NCBI GenBank assembly: GCA_951828385.1
Contig: OX639973.1
Coordinates: 4,765,200-4,829,199 of the forward strand
Source of the DNA: an uncultured Poribacteria bacterium
GTDB lineage: Bacteria > Poribacteria > WGA-4E > WGA-3G
Reading direction: 5' to 3'
DNA length: 64,000 nt
Part shown: piece by piece, positions 1-8,455 of the stretch
Layout: each line of letters starts with the position of its first letter
How positions within the stretch are numbered: the stretch's first letter is position 1
The notes under the pieces: model-generated
What the model saw: only the letters and a program-made list of their open reading frames with translations
Told to the model about the DNA's origin: nothing
Databases searched by the model: none
Translations under genes and position numbers: made by a program

Positions 1-577
1 TTTCATCAAAGAGCGGTCCCAAGTAAGAGTAGTTGACAATGTTCTCCAAACCCGCAGTCGTACTGGACTTCCGAAGTACAAAACTCTCAATGGTTTTTCC
101 ACCAGCGCGTTGAATTTGAATGGTATCTATGATTTCAAAAGTAATTTTACTACCGGTTTCATCGCTATAGTGCCAGGTGTTCCCCACAGCTAATGGATAA
201 TAATTACCCGGTCGTGTCCGCCACACTTGGATATCCAGTACGCTTGTTGTCGTGTTTTCACCATCGCTGACCGTAACTTCAATTTGGAACTTCCGTTCAG
301 TTTCGGGGGCCCGCCAGACTGCACCAGAGGCGTTCTCGGTTAATTCGCCGCCTGTAACTGACCAGGTATATGATAACACATCGTTCTCAAGGTCACCAGC
401 TACCAAGCGGATTGCCACCTCCGCCCCAGGGACAACTATATCTGAGTCTGCTTCAAAGGTTAGAATGCGGGGGGCAAGATTTGAGTCACGCGGTTCATCA
501 ACGCCACAACCTAATCCAACACATACCAGTAGAAACCAAAGGATTTTCCATGCATCGGTCATTTTTTCGATTTTCAT
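1..577 (-). CDS. Secreted lipoprotein with Ig/PKD-like domain, partial at the window edge
   Basis: The frame is open from an ATG at 577 to position 1, so the C-terminus lies outside the window. GGAG stands a few bases before this ATG. The N-terminus has a hydrophobic stretch (about residues 10-23) ending in G-L-G-C, a probable though imperfect lipobox with Cys24. Residues about 35-105 read like a cadherin/PKD-type domain (SYTWSVTGGE, VTVSDGENTT). The following part carries YYPLAVGNTWHY, a pattern also seen in the secreted protein at 43132 (PGTLGSYWVY). Likely an outer-surface lipoprotein of unknown function. Confidence 0.7.
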   Translation of the reverse strand, partial: MKIEKMTDAWKILWFLLVCVGLGCGVDEPRDSNLAPRILTFEADSDIVVPGAEVAIRLVAGDLENDVLSYTWSVTGGELTENASGAVWRAPETERKFQIEVTVSDGENTTTSVLDIQVWRTRPGNYYPLAVGNTWHYSDETGSKITFEIIDTIQIQRAGGKTIESFVLRKSSTTAGLENIVNYSYLGPLFDE

Positions 578-688
578 ATTTTCTCCACATACATGAGCCA
601 TCTCTCCAGAAAATACCTTTACATTTCAGCAGAAGTTTCGCCAAGAAATATCCTCGGTTAGACGATTGATACCTGCGTCCTCATACTT

Positions 689-1429
689 TTATCCATCAAG
701 AGGTTTGCCGCGTAAGACTTCACGAGATTGGGTCGCGCCATTTCCTGTCACATTGTAAGCGAAGGTGTTCATCAACCGATCGTTTACCGAATTATTCGGC
801 GCGGAGCCGTGGATAATCAGCGCGTTAAAGAAAACACCATCGCCTGGCTCCATTTCGAGTGCCACAGCGTCTTCCCGTTCTTGATAGTGACCAGGCAGAA
901 ACACGCCAAAGGTCTGGTGCTTCCTTTCGTGTTCTTGCAAACCCCAATTGTGGCTTCCCGGAACAAACTGGATGCATCCGTTCTCAAGGTTCGCCTCGCT
1001 GATAGCCAACTGACAATTGATCATGACAGGTTTGTTGTTATCGTTTTTCCAATAGGCGTAATCCTGGTGCCACGGGATAGCCGTGCCATCACCACCGGCT
1101 TTCGGAAGCAGTTTACTGTGATACAGCGAAATGTTTTCACCCATCATTGCTTCCAGTATGTCTAATACATCATCAGAGCGAAGCAGGCGATTGAGGGTTG
1201 GACTCACCAACTCACTATGCATTAACTGCTTGATACGCGGCGGATGGTCCTCTGAATCGTAGACCTCCCAGGAAATTCCGATCCCATCAGTGGGCTGTTC
1301 TGCCATACGGTTGTGTATATCTTTGATTTCTTCCTGAATTCGTGCGATATCTTCTGAAGAGACAAGCCCTTTTTTTAAGAGGTAACCATTTGCCTCATAA
1401 AACTGTTGTTCTGCGTTCGTAAGTCCCAT
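689..1429 (-). CDS. Phytanoyl-CoA dioxygenase (PhyH) family protein
   Basis: A 246-residue Fe(II)/2-oxoglutarate dioxygenase-like protein. The metal-binding H-x-D is in IPWHQDYAYWKN, the distal His in IIHGSAPNNS, and a conserved Arg follows in VNDRLMNTF. The frame continues upstream to 1501, but the ATG at 1429 is preceded by AAGGAG at good spacing and starts exactly where family homology begins (MGLTNAEQQFYEANGYLL), so I chose it. Substrate unknown: such proteins hydroxylate diverse small molecules. It is monocistronic and divergent from the MazG-like gene. A second family member lies at 11779-12621. Confidence 0.9.
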   Translation of the reverse strand: MGLTNAEQQFYEANGYLLKKGLVSSEDIARIQEEIKDIHNRMAEQPTDGIGISWEVYDSEDHPPRIKQLMHSELVSPTLNRLLRSDDVLDILEAMMGENISLYHSKLLPKAGGDGTAIPWHQDYAYWKNDNNKPVMINCQLAISEANLENGCIQFVPGSHNWGLQEHERKHQTFGVFLPGHYQEREDAVALEMEPGDGVFFNALIIHGSAPNNSVNDRLMNTFAYNVTGNGATQSREVLRGKPLDG

Positions 1430-1584
1430 GTAATTTCTCCTTAACTCATCCAGCGCAATCACTAAATGGTGTGAATCTTTCCTCTCAAATGAAATTTGCA
1501 TTTAAAAGTATACACCACGTTTCCAGAAAAATCAAGGGATTTCCATTTTAATTGTGCATTTGAACGGACGCTGATAGAAAAAAG

Positions 1585-1613
1585 TTTACTTTCATCGAAA
1601 ACGCTGCTAAAAT
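1585..1613 (+). promoter_or_regulatory. Probable sigma-70 promoter for the MazG-like gene
   Basis: TTTACT (1585-1590), a 17-base spacer and TAAAAT (1608-1613), preceded by GC. Transcription would begin near 1620, giving a leader of about 105 bases before the ATG at 1727. Confidence 0.45.
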
Positions 1614-1726
1614 ATGAGTATCTAAAATAGATGCGAATTCCGTACCACAGGTGCTGCCGCGCTAAAACGCTTAACAGACTGGGCGTAAGTCCTCAGCACA
1701 CGCCACCACAATGGAGATAAACCGAT

Positions 1727-2080
1727 ATGGACTACACGCTCGAAAATTGCCAAAAGTTTGTAGACAACTGGATCCACGACATCGGCATCCGATATTTCTC
1801 AGAATTAACCAATACCGCCATCCTCATGGAAGAAGTGGGTGAGTTAGCACGAATTATGGCGCGTCAATATGGCGAACAAAGCTTCAAGGAAAATGAGAAA
1901 GATTTAGACCTTGGTGAAGAAATGGCGGATATCCTGTTTGTGCTTATCTGTCTCGCGAATCAAACAGGCGTTGAACTTGAAGAGGCATTTAAAAAGAACT
2001 TGGAGAAAAAGACGCGCCGAGATAAGGAACGCCACAGTGGAAACCCGAAACTTCAGAAAAACCGAGTGTCGGGCACCTAA
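1727..2080 (+). CDS. MazG-like nucleotide pyrophosphohydrolase
   Basis: 117 residues with an all-alpha NTP-PPase signature: E-E-V-G-E-L at about residues 35-40 and G-E-E-M-A-D-I-L at about residues 63-70, giving the ExxE and ExxD metal ligands of the MazG/dUTPase superfamily. Such single-domain enzymes hydrolyse nucleoside triphosphates to monophosphate and pyrophosphate, often for house-cleaning. GGAGAT precedes the ATG. The gene ends 19 bases before the large TPR lipoprotein gene, so the two are probably co-transcribed. The exact nucleotide substrate cannot be read from sequence. Confidence 0.85.
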   Translation: MDYTLENCQKFVDNWIHDIGIRYFSELTNTAILMEEVGELARIMARQYGEQSFKENEKDLDLGEEMADILFVLICLANQTGVELEEAFKKNLEKKTRRDKERHSGNPKLQKNRVSGT

Positions 2081-2099
2081 CCGCTGACGGAGATTAACG

Positions 2100-4820
2100 A
2101 TGATGTTTCATAAAAACCATACATTTTGGTTGTTAAGCCTACTTTTTGTTATCACCGGCTGCACGATTTTCTCGAAAAATTCAACCCCGCCGCCAATAGT
2201 TGATCCACTGGTTGAGCGCAGCCGTCAGTGGCAGGAGCAGGTTGAGGCAGGCAATAATGAACTCAAACAGGGCAACCTGCGGGCAGCACTCGCCGCTTAC
2301 GAAGTCGCTATCACGGTTCGACCCGATGCCAGTGAGGTCCAACGCAAAATAGCGGAAATATACTTCCAGCTTGAGGAATACGAAAACGCCAAGAACGCAT
2401 TTATTGCTTTTTTGGCACTTGAACCGAAGAATATTGCAGCCCTTAACTACGTTGGATATATTTCTGAGAAATTAATGGACTATGCCGCCGCTGCTGAATA
2501 CTATGAGCGAGTTCTCGGAGTTTCAGGAGAGAATCTCTATGCATTAAACCATCTCGGTTTAGCCTACAAACAGCTCGAACGCTATGATGAGGCAGTGGAG
2601 ATCCTTCACAAAGCGTTATCCCTTGATCCGAAATGCGAACGTCCCGAAAGTGAAAATTTGCACAATTACTTGGGATTAGTCTATCTGGGGCAAGGTAAAC
2701 TTGGCGAGGCAATTGCAGAATTGCGGGAATCCATTCGGTTGTTGCCGAAGGATACTTGGGCAAGAGAACAGCTCGCTGCACTCTATGAAGATCAACAGCG
2801 TTACTTTGAGGCACAACTCCAGTACCAACGACTTTTAGAAATTGATCCTGACAACCTCCTCGCCTTGACACGACTCCAAGCACTCGCACAACTGAATCTC
2901 GGTTCGGTACAGCTCACCGATGTACCCCCTGTTACCCTCCTGAATCCGGATGTTGAGCATATCATCGCGAATGCCCCTGACGCGAGCGACTATCCGGACG
3001 CTGACACACTCGTGCTATTCAACCATTTCAGCCACGACGTTTTACCGACCGGACAGTCGCGTTACACGACACATCAAGTCGTTAAAATCCTCACCGAAAG
3101 AGGCATCCAGAGGTATGGCGACATCGCCATACCTTACCAACCTATTGCACAGAATATAGGCGTGAACATCGCAAGAACAATCACAACCGATGGCACGATC
3201 CTGCAACCACCCGATGAAGCGTTTAACGATGTAACACCGCCTGGGTTATTATCCCAAAATCTCTACTCCGACGCTATGTGGAAGGTCATCTCCATGGTTG
3301 GACTCGCCCCTGGAGTCTGTATTGAGTACCAGGTAACACTTGAAGATAAAGTGCCTGGCGGCGAGACATGGATTACAGGCGGATACAATTTGCAGGCAAC
3401 AGAAGCAACATTGGAAACCAGTTACGCGCTTCAGATGCCAAAAGCCTGGCACCTTCAGTGGGAGATCGCTAACGACCCAAATCCACAAACACCTGTGATA
3501 TCCCACACAGAAAATGACACCACCATCTATATATGGAAGTACGGCGAGACACCAGCACTGATGCTCGAAGAAGGGATGCCACACATTAACGACATACTGC
3601 CACGCTTGCGCTATTCCTCAATTAAAGATTGGGACAGTGTTTACAATTGGTATAAAGACCTCGCGAAAGGGAGATATACCCCGAATACTAACATTGAAGC
3701 AAAGGTTCGGCAGCTAACCAACGATCTAACAACGGAAGAGGCGAAAATACGTGCGCTCTATCACTTTGTCGCCACAAACATCCGTTACGTCGGCATTGAG
3801 CTCGGGCAGAGTGCTTACCAACCTACGTCTGCCACTGAGGTTTTTCAAATGCAATACGGGGATTGCAAAGATAAAACCACACTTCTAATTTCGATGTTGG
3901 ATTTGGTCGGTATCAAAGCCTATCCGGTCCTGATGAGTGTCGCTCCACACGAACGCGTCGATACCACGCTGCCATTGCTCAGCCAGTTTAACCACATGAT
4001 TACTGCAATTCCTACCCGCAGAAATACCCATATATGGTTGGACCCTACAGCGACAACCTGTCGTTATGGCGATCTCCCGTATAACGCACAAGGACGCATA
4101 GGATTTCTTATCTCTGATACACACGGCGAGTTTGTGGAGACACCTATTTACGCACCAGAAGCCAACCGTCTTGTCAGCACCACAGAATTGACGTTAGACA
4201 GCGACGGTAGTGTGAAAGGTACACTCTACATCCAGACAAATGGACAGTATGATCTAAATACACGATGGGCATACCAACAGATACAGCCCAAGGCACTGAA
4301 AACCACTTTAGCGACTGAACTCAGCCAGCAATTTCCGGGCATCCAAGTGGCGTGGTCCGAAATGTCTGACCTTGCTGATTTAAACGTGCCAGTGACAATC
4401 AACCTCGGTTTCCATGTTGAGAATTACGGGACATGGGTCGGAGACGATATGCTACTACCTTTGCCGATTGATGAGTTCGCGGACTACGCTGAAACCTTTG
4501 CTAACGAACAACGCACCTATTCATTAGATTTAGGTTACCCAATGCAAATTGAAAAGGCAATCCGCATCCAGATGCCAGACGGGTGGGCAGCTACACTGCC
4601 AAAGGATATTCACCACGTTATAGAGAATGCCGAACTTACGAGGCAGTACAGACAGGTTGGAAATATTATCACTTATCAACTGGTGTTTACGCTTAAAAAT
4701 CACATACTTTCAGCAGCAGCGTATTCAGCAGCAAGATCGCTTTTTACGGCTCTTGCAAGCGAAGATGGAAGTCGTGTGTTGTTAAAGACTGGTGGCGATA
4801 ATCACATGTCGCGAAAATGA
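2100..4820 (+). CDS. TPR / DUF3857 / transglutaminase-like lipoprotein
   Basis: 906 residues. The N-terminus is a lipoprotein signal ending V-I-T-G-C (Cys about 21). Residues about 50-265 hold tetratricopeptide repeats (for example AKNAFIAFLALEPKNIAALN). Residues about 295-500 match the DUF3857 beta-rich domain. A transglutaminase-like core follows: catalytic Cys589 in YGDCKDKTTLL, then His near 643 and Asp near 648 in THIWLDPTAT, a complete Cys-His-Asp triad. The C-terminus is beta-rich (DUF3858-like). Family role: a periplasmic protein-binding or cysteine-peptidase-like function, not established. ATG ATG at 2100/2103 follows CGGAG. Confidence 0.88.
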   Translation: MMFHKNHTFWLLSLLFVITGCTIFSKNSTPPPIVDPLVERSRQWQEQVEAGNNELKQGNLRAALAAYEVAITVRPDASEVQRKIAEIYFQLEEYENAKNAFIAFLALEPKNIAALNYVGYISEKLMDYAAAAEYYERVLGVSGENLYALNHLGLAYKQLERYDEAVEILHKALSLDPKCERPESENLHNYLGLVYLGQGKLGEAIAELRESIRLLPKDTWAREQLAALYEDQQRYFEAQLQYQRLLEIDPDNLLALTRLQALAQLNLGSVQLTDVPPVTLLNPDVEHIIANAPDASDYPDADTLVLFNHFSHDVLPTGQSRYTTHQVVKILTERGIQRYGDIAIPYQPIAQNIGVNIARTITTDGTILQPPDEAFNDVTPPGLLSQNLYSDAMWKVISMVGLAPGVCIEYQVTLEDKVPGGETWITGGYNLQATEATLETSYALQMPKAWHLQWEIANDPNPQTPVISHTENDTTIYIWKYGETPALMLEEGMPHINDILPRLRYSSIKDWDSVYNWYKDLAKGRYTPNTNIEAKVRQLTNDLTTEEAKIRALYHFVATNIRYVGIELGQSAYQPTSATEVFQMQYGDCKDKTTLLISMLDLVGIKAYPVLMSVAPHERVDTTLPLLSQFNHMITAIPTRRNTHIWLDPTATTCRYGDLPYNAQGRIGFLISDTHGEFVETPIYAPEANRLVSTTELTLDSDGSVKGTLYIQTNGQYDLNTRWAYQQIQPKALKTTLATELSQQFPGIQVAWSEMSDLADLNVPVTINLGFHVENYGTWVGDDMLLPLPIDEFADYAETFANEQRTYSLDLGYPMQIEKAIRIQMPDGWAATLPKDIHHVIENAELTRQYRQVGNIITYQLVFTLKNHILSAAAYSAARSLFTALASEDGSRVLLKTGGDNHMSRK

Positions 4821-4840
4821 CGGCTGTTCGACTTACGGAG

Positions 4841-5443
4841 TTACCCTTTGACGTACTTCCAACCGTCAACCAAAACAGGAAGTCCGCGGATCAGGCACAT
4901 AGCGACAACCACACCAGAGAATATTACGCCTGCTAATTCCAAACCGACGACTAATTCCGGATGGATGCCGGAATTCTTGAAAGCAATAACACCGCCAAGA
5001 TAGATGAAAGCGACTGCTTTCGCAATGCCATAGATACTACGGCTTATTCGTGAACTGGTAAGCGCACGGGTCCATTTCGAAGACATCATAGTGTTCTCAC
5101 CGAAGGCAGTTTTGCCTTGTGCAAAGGCCGCGCTTCGCAAACCGTCTGTGAAAAACCCTCGCGCAATCACGATCACTGGAATCCAGAACGGGATCAATCC
5201 AACGACAGCGAAGTAAACCCAGAAGATGCATTCGACAATTCGGTCGCCGATGATGTCAAATAGTGCGCCAAAATCGGAAGTCTGATTGAGTTTGCGAGCA
5301 ACATAACCGTCAACCGCATCGAGAAACAGAATAAAACCGATCAGTGCCACAAGCAAAATGTCTAAATAGATGTGATGTCCAAAAAGGGAAATCACAACAA
5401 AGGCCAGGATCAAGCGGAAAAGCGTAATCAAATTCGCAATCAT
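4841..5443 (-). CDS. CDP-alcohol phosphatidyltransferase
   Basis: A 200-residue integral membrane protein with the family signature D-G-x2-A-R-x8-G-x3-D-x3-D (starting DGYVARKLNQ, about residues 45-70) between hydrophobic helices. These enzymes move a phosphatidyl or related group from a CDP-linked donor to an alcohol such as glycerol-3-phosphate or inositol. The short length and position of the motif fit PgsA-type synthases, but the acceptor is not evident. AAAGGAG lies before the ATG at 5443. It converges with the TPR lipoprotein gene, 20 bases apart. Confidence 0.85.
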   Translation of the reverse strand: MIANLITLFRLILAFVVISLFGHHIYLDILLVALIGFILFLDAVDGYVARKLNQTSDFGALFDIIGDRIVECIFWVYFAVVGLIPFWIPVIVIARGFFTDGLRSAAFAQGKTAFGENTMMSSKWTRALTSSRISRSIYGIAKAVAFIYLGGVIAFKNSGIHPELVVGLELAGVIFSGVVVAMCLIRGLPVLVDGWKYVKG

Positions 5444-5509
5444 GGTTTTACTCCTTTGTCGGGGGCGGTTCCTACGCTTTGCTCTTATTCAGGTTTCGTG
5501 TCTCTCTTT

Positions 5510-5542
5510 TATAGTGAAGCCCATAAATAAGTGGACATCTTT
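5510..5542. repeat. Solitary IS-end-like sequence
   Basis: This stretch begins TATAGTGAAGCCCATAAATA and continues AAGTGGACATCTTT. It closely matches the left inverted repeat of the IS5-like element at 33266 (TATAGTGAAACCTACAATTA). No transposase or second end is nearby, so it looks like a remnant or solo end upstream of the sulfatase gene. Confidence 0.5.
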
Positions 5543-5700
5543 GTAGCATAAACTTCCAGTTTGTGCCAGTCTGAATGCCTGTCATAGGTATTCAGACTGT
5601 TTGAGAGTGCCCAATTAACTATAGGTTTTACTATAATACTAACATACCAAGTCACCAAAAACAACATTAATTTTTTTCCGATAGAAGAGGTGCTTATTCT

Positions 5701-7305
5701 ATGAACGAAAACAGGAAACCTAATATTGTTCTCATTCTGAACGACGACATGGGTTTTTCCGACTTAGGCTGCTACGGTGGCGAAGTCCATACCCCGAACC
5801 TTGACAGGCTCGCCACAGGTGGGCTGCGATTTACACAATTTTACAATACCGCACGCTGCTGTCCGTCCCGTGCCTCTATGCTTACCGGGCTACATCCGCA
5901 TCAGACCGGAGTCGGGCACATGATGAGCGACGACGGACTTGAAGGCTATCGTGGGGACCTCAATGACCGCTGTATCACTATTGCCGATGCTGTCCGATCA
6001 GAAGGGTATGGCACGTATATGAGCGGCAAATGGCATATCTCTCGCCACGCGGGTCCCGAGGGTCCCAAACACAGTTGGCCCTGCCAACGCGGGTTTGACG
6101 AGTACTACGGTATCATTACCGGTGCCGCGAACTTCTGGAAACCGAATACCGTCACGCGCGATAACACCCGTATCCAACACGATGAACTCCCTGAAGGCTA
6201 CTTCTTCACGGATGCTGTCAGTGATGAAGCGGCAACCTATATCCGAAACCATACCGAAAAGACACCAGAACGACCGTTCTTTACCTATGTCGCTTATACG
6301 GCACCACATTGGCCCCTACACGCTCACGAAGAAGACATCGCACCCTATAATGGACGTTTTGCCGCCGGATGGGACGAACTTCGGGAAGAACGCCTTTCAC
6401 GGATGCGGGAAATGAAAATTTTAGATGAGACTTGGCAACTCACGGCACGTGACCCCTCCCAGCTACCTTGGAGCGAGGCGCAATACAAGGAGTGGAATCA
6501 ACGCCGTATGGAGGTCTATGCAGCGCAAATCACTCGGATGGATGCGGGCATCGGACGCATTATTAACACTCTGGAAGAGACTGGACAACTCGATAACACG
6601 CTTATCCTGTTTTTAGCCGATAACGGCGGTTGTGCTGAAGAACTCGGGGGGCCCCCGGCAATACGGGACAAGGGGTCACTCATCAGTACCGATACGACTT
6701 CTGATGGTCAACCCGTCTATCGGGGCAACGACCCCACCATCATGCCGGGGCCCGAAACGACCTATCAGAGTTACGGCGTTCCGTGGGCGAACCTATCCAA
6801 TACACCCTTCCGACTCTATAAGCACTGGGTACATGAAGGCGGGATCGCTACGCCGTTAATCGCGCATTGGCCTGATGCCATAGAATCCCCTGGAGACTTG
6901 CGTCATCAACCCGGACAACTCCCTGACATTATGGCAACATGCCTTGAGATTTCGGGCGCAACTTATCCTGAAGAACACGATGGAAAACCCATTTTACCGT
7001 TAGAGGGAACAAGTTTGGTACCGATTTTTGATGGAAAAGATAACGGTAAAGACGTGCTCTATTGGGAACACGAGGGGAATTGTGCAGTCCGTCAAGATAA
7101 TTGGAAACTCGTCTGTAGGTTCCCCGGCGATTGGGAACTTTACGATCTGGAAGCGGAACGAACTGAAATTAACGATCTCGCCACGAAGCATCCACAGAAA
7201 CTTGAAGAACTCACCGGACTCTACCGAGACTGGGCGGATCGCTGTTTCATCTACCCGTGGGATAAACTCCAAGAACACCGTAGACAGCGTCGCCACGAAC
7301 GCTAA
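5701..7305 (+). CDS. Sulfatase (arylsulfatase family)
   Basis: 534 residues, alkaline-phosphatase superfamily. Metal-binding DD is in ILNDDMGFSDLGCYGG. The formylglycine motif C-x-P-x-R is Cys53-C-P-S-R57 followed by ASMLTG, so Cys53 should be converted to formylglycine. Later hallmarks are GKWH (about residue 110), the metal-site region LFLADNGG and the C-terminal LYDLEAERTEINDLA. No signal peptide is seen, which suggests a cytoplasmic enzyme or non-classical export. GAGGTG precedes the ATG. Natural substrate unknown; sulfated polysaccharides are a common target in marine bacteria. Confidence 0.92.
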   Translation: MNENRKPNIVLILNDDMGFSDLGCYGGEVHTPNLDRLATGGLRFTQFYNTARCCPSRASMLTGLHPHQTGVGHMMSDDGLEGYRGDLNDRCITIADAVRSEGYGTYMSGKWHISRHAGPEGPKHSWPCQRGFDEYYGIITGAANFWKPNTVTRDNTRIQHDELPEGYFFTDAVSDEAATYIRNHTEKTPERPFFTYVAYTAPHWPLHAHEEDIAPYNGRFAAGWDELREERLSRMREMKILDETWQLTARDPSQLPWSEAQYKEWNQRRMEVYAAQITRMDAGIGRIINTLEETGQLDNTLILFLADNGGCAEELGGPPAIRDKGSLISTDTTSDGQPVYRGNDPTIMPGPETTYQSYGVPWANLSNTPFRLYKHWVHEGGIATPLIAHWPDAIESPGDLRHQPGQLPDIMATCLEISGATYPEEHDGKPILPLEGTSLVPIFDGKDNGKDVLYWEHEGNCAVRQDNWKLVCRFPGDWELYDLEAERTEINDLATKHPQKLEELTGLYRDWADRCFIYPWDKLQEHRRQRRHER

Positions 7306-7346
7306 AAATTGGTTGTTCAGGGGGCTGTGACCACCTGTTCCGTAAA

Positions 7347-8441
7347 CTAACTACACGCCAACATCTTCAAACAGACAGGGGTCGGCACCTCTGCTACGTC
7401 CCCTGTCGCATTCAACTCACCCGTTTCAGCGTCAATAGCGAACGTAACAACTGTATCCGTGTTTTGGTTGGCTGCAAAAAGGAACGTACCCTCCGGATTT
7501 AACCCGAAGTTACGAGGTGCTTGTCCTTGTGTGGATTCAAAGCCGATAGAACTCAGCATTCCCGTTTCCGCATCAATTGCGCAAATCGCAATGCTATCAT
7601 GCCCACGGTTCGAGCCGTACAGGAACTCCCCGGAAGGGTGGACGTGGATATCCGCGCAATGACTGGTGCCGTCAAAATCATCCGGGAGCGTGGAAATTGT
7701 TTGGAATTCAGTGAGCGTCCCGGCTTTCGCGTCGTACCGAAAGGCGGTGAAGGTTGAGTCTATCTCGTTGATCACGTATGCGTATTGCCCATTCGGATGG
7801 AAATCGAAATGCCGAGGCCCCGCACCGGGCTGCACCCGTACCCACGGTTGCGTATGAGGCGTGAGTTTCCCATTTTTCGCATCTAATTGGTAGATGAGCA
7901 CTTTATCAAGCCCAAGATCGGGTGAAAAAGCGTAGCGATTCCCCGGATCAATCATAATCGCATGCGCGTGAGGTTCCATCTGCCGTTGTGAGTTGACACT
8001 GGACCCCTGATGCTGCACAAAATCGGAGGCTTCACCGAGCCTACCATCCGATTCAATCGGGAAAGCTGTGACGCTGCCACCACCGTAATTCGCCACGAGC
8101 AGGCATTTACCGGTCGAATCTACACTCAGGTGGCACGGCGCACCACCCCCCGTCGCGCGTTGGTTGAGATAACTAATTTCTCCGGTCTCTTTGTGAATGT
8201 AAAATGCCGTAACCGCGCCACTCGCTTTGCCCTCGAACTCATTAAGTTCGTTAACCGCAAAGAGATACTGCCCACTCGGATGTATCTCCAAAAACGATGG
8301 ATCTTCAACGCCTGTTATCTTGCTGCTATATTCCAAGGCACCCGTCGCACCGTCTAAGCGGTAGACGTAAATCCCTTCGCTGTTTCCACGCGTATAAGTG
8401 CCGACATAAACGAAATAGTCTTGACTCTTCTGTTGCGCCAT
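7347..8441 (-). CDS. Lactonase family beta-propeller protein (6-phosphogluconolactonase-like)
   Basis: 364 residues with repeated beta-propeller blades, beginning YVGTYTRGNSEGIYVYRLD and with recurrent H-P-S-G-x-[YF]-[LA]-[YF] and N-x-G signatures typical of the YbhE/Pgl lactonase family. Members hydrolyse sugar lactones such as 6-phosphogluconolactone, though many paralogues have unknown substrates. Translation starts at an ATG 14 bases after the stop of the upstream sulfatase, with AAGGAG in the gap, so it is the last gene of a PhyH-sulfatase-sulfatase-lactonase operon. Confidence 0.88.
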   Translation of the reverse strand: MAQQKSQDYFVYVGTYTRGNSEGIYVYRLDGATGALEYSSKITGVEDPSFLEIHPSGQYLFAVNELNEFEGKASGAVTAFYIHKETGEISYLNQRATGGGAPCHLSVDSTGKCLLVANYGGGSVTAFPIESDGRLGEASDFVQHQGSSVNSQRQMEPHAHAIMIDPGNRYAFSPDLGLDKVLIYQLDAKNGKLTPHTQPWVRVQPGAGPRHFDFHPNGQYAYVINEIDSTFTAFRYDAKAGTLTEFQTISTLPDDFDGTSHCADIHVHPSGEFLYGSNRGHDSIAICAIDAETGMLSSIGFESTQGQAPRNFGLNPEGTFLFAANQNTDTVVTFAIDAETGELNATGDVAEVPTPVCLKMLACS

Positions 8442-8455
8442 TATTATGAATCTCC

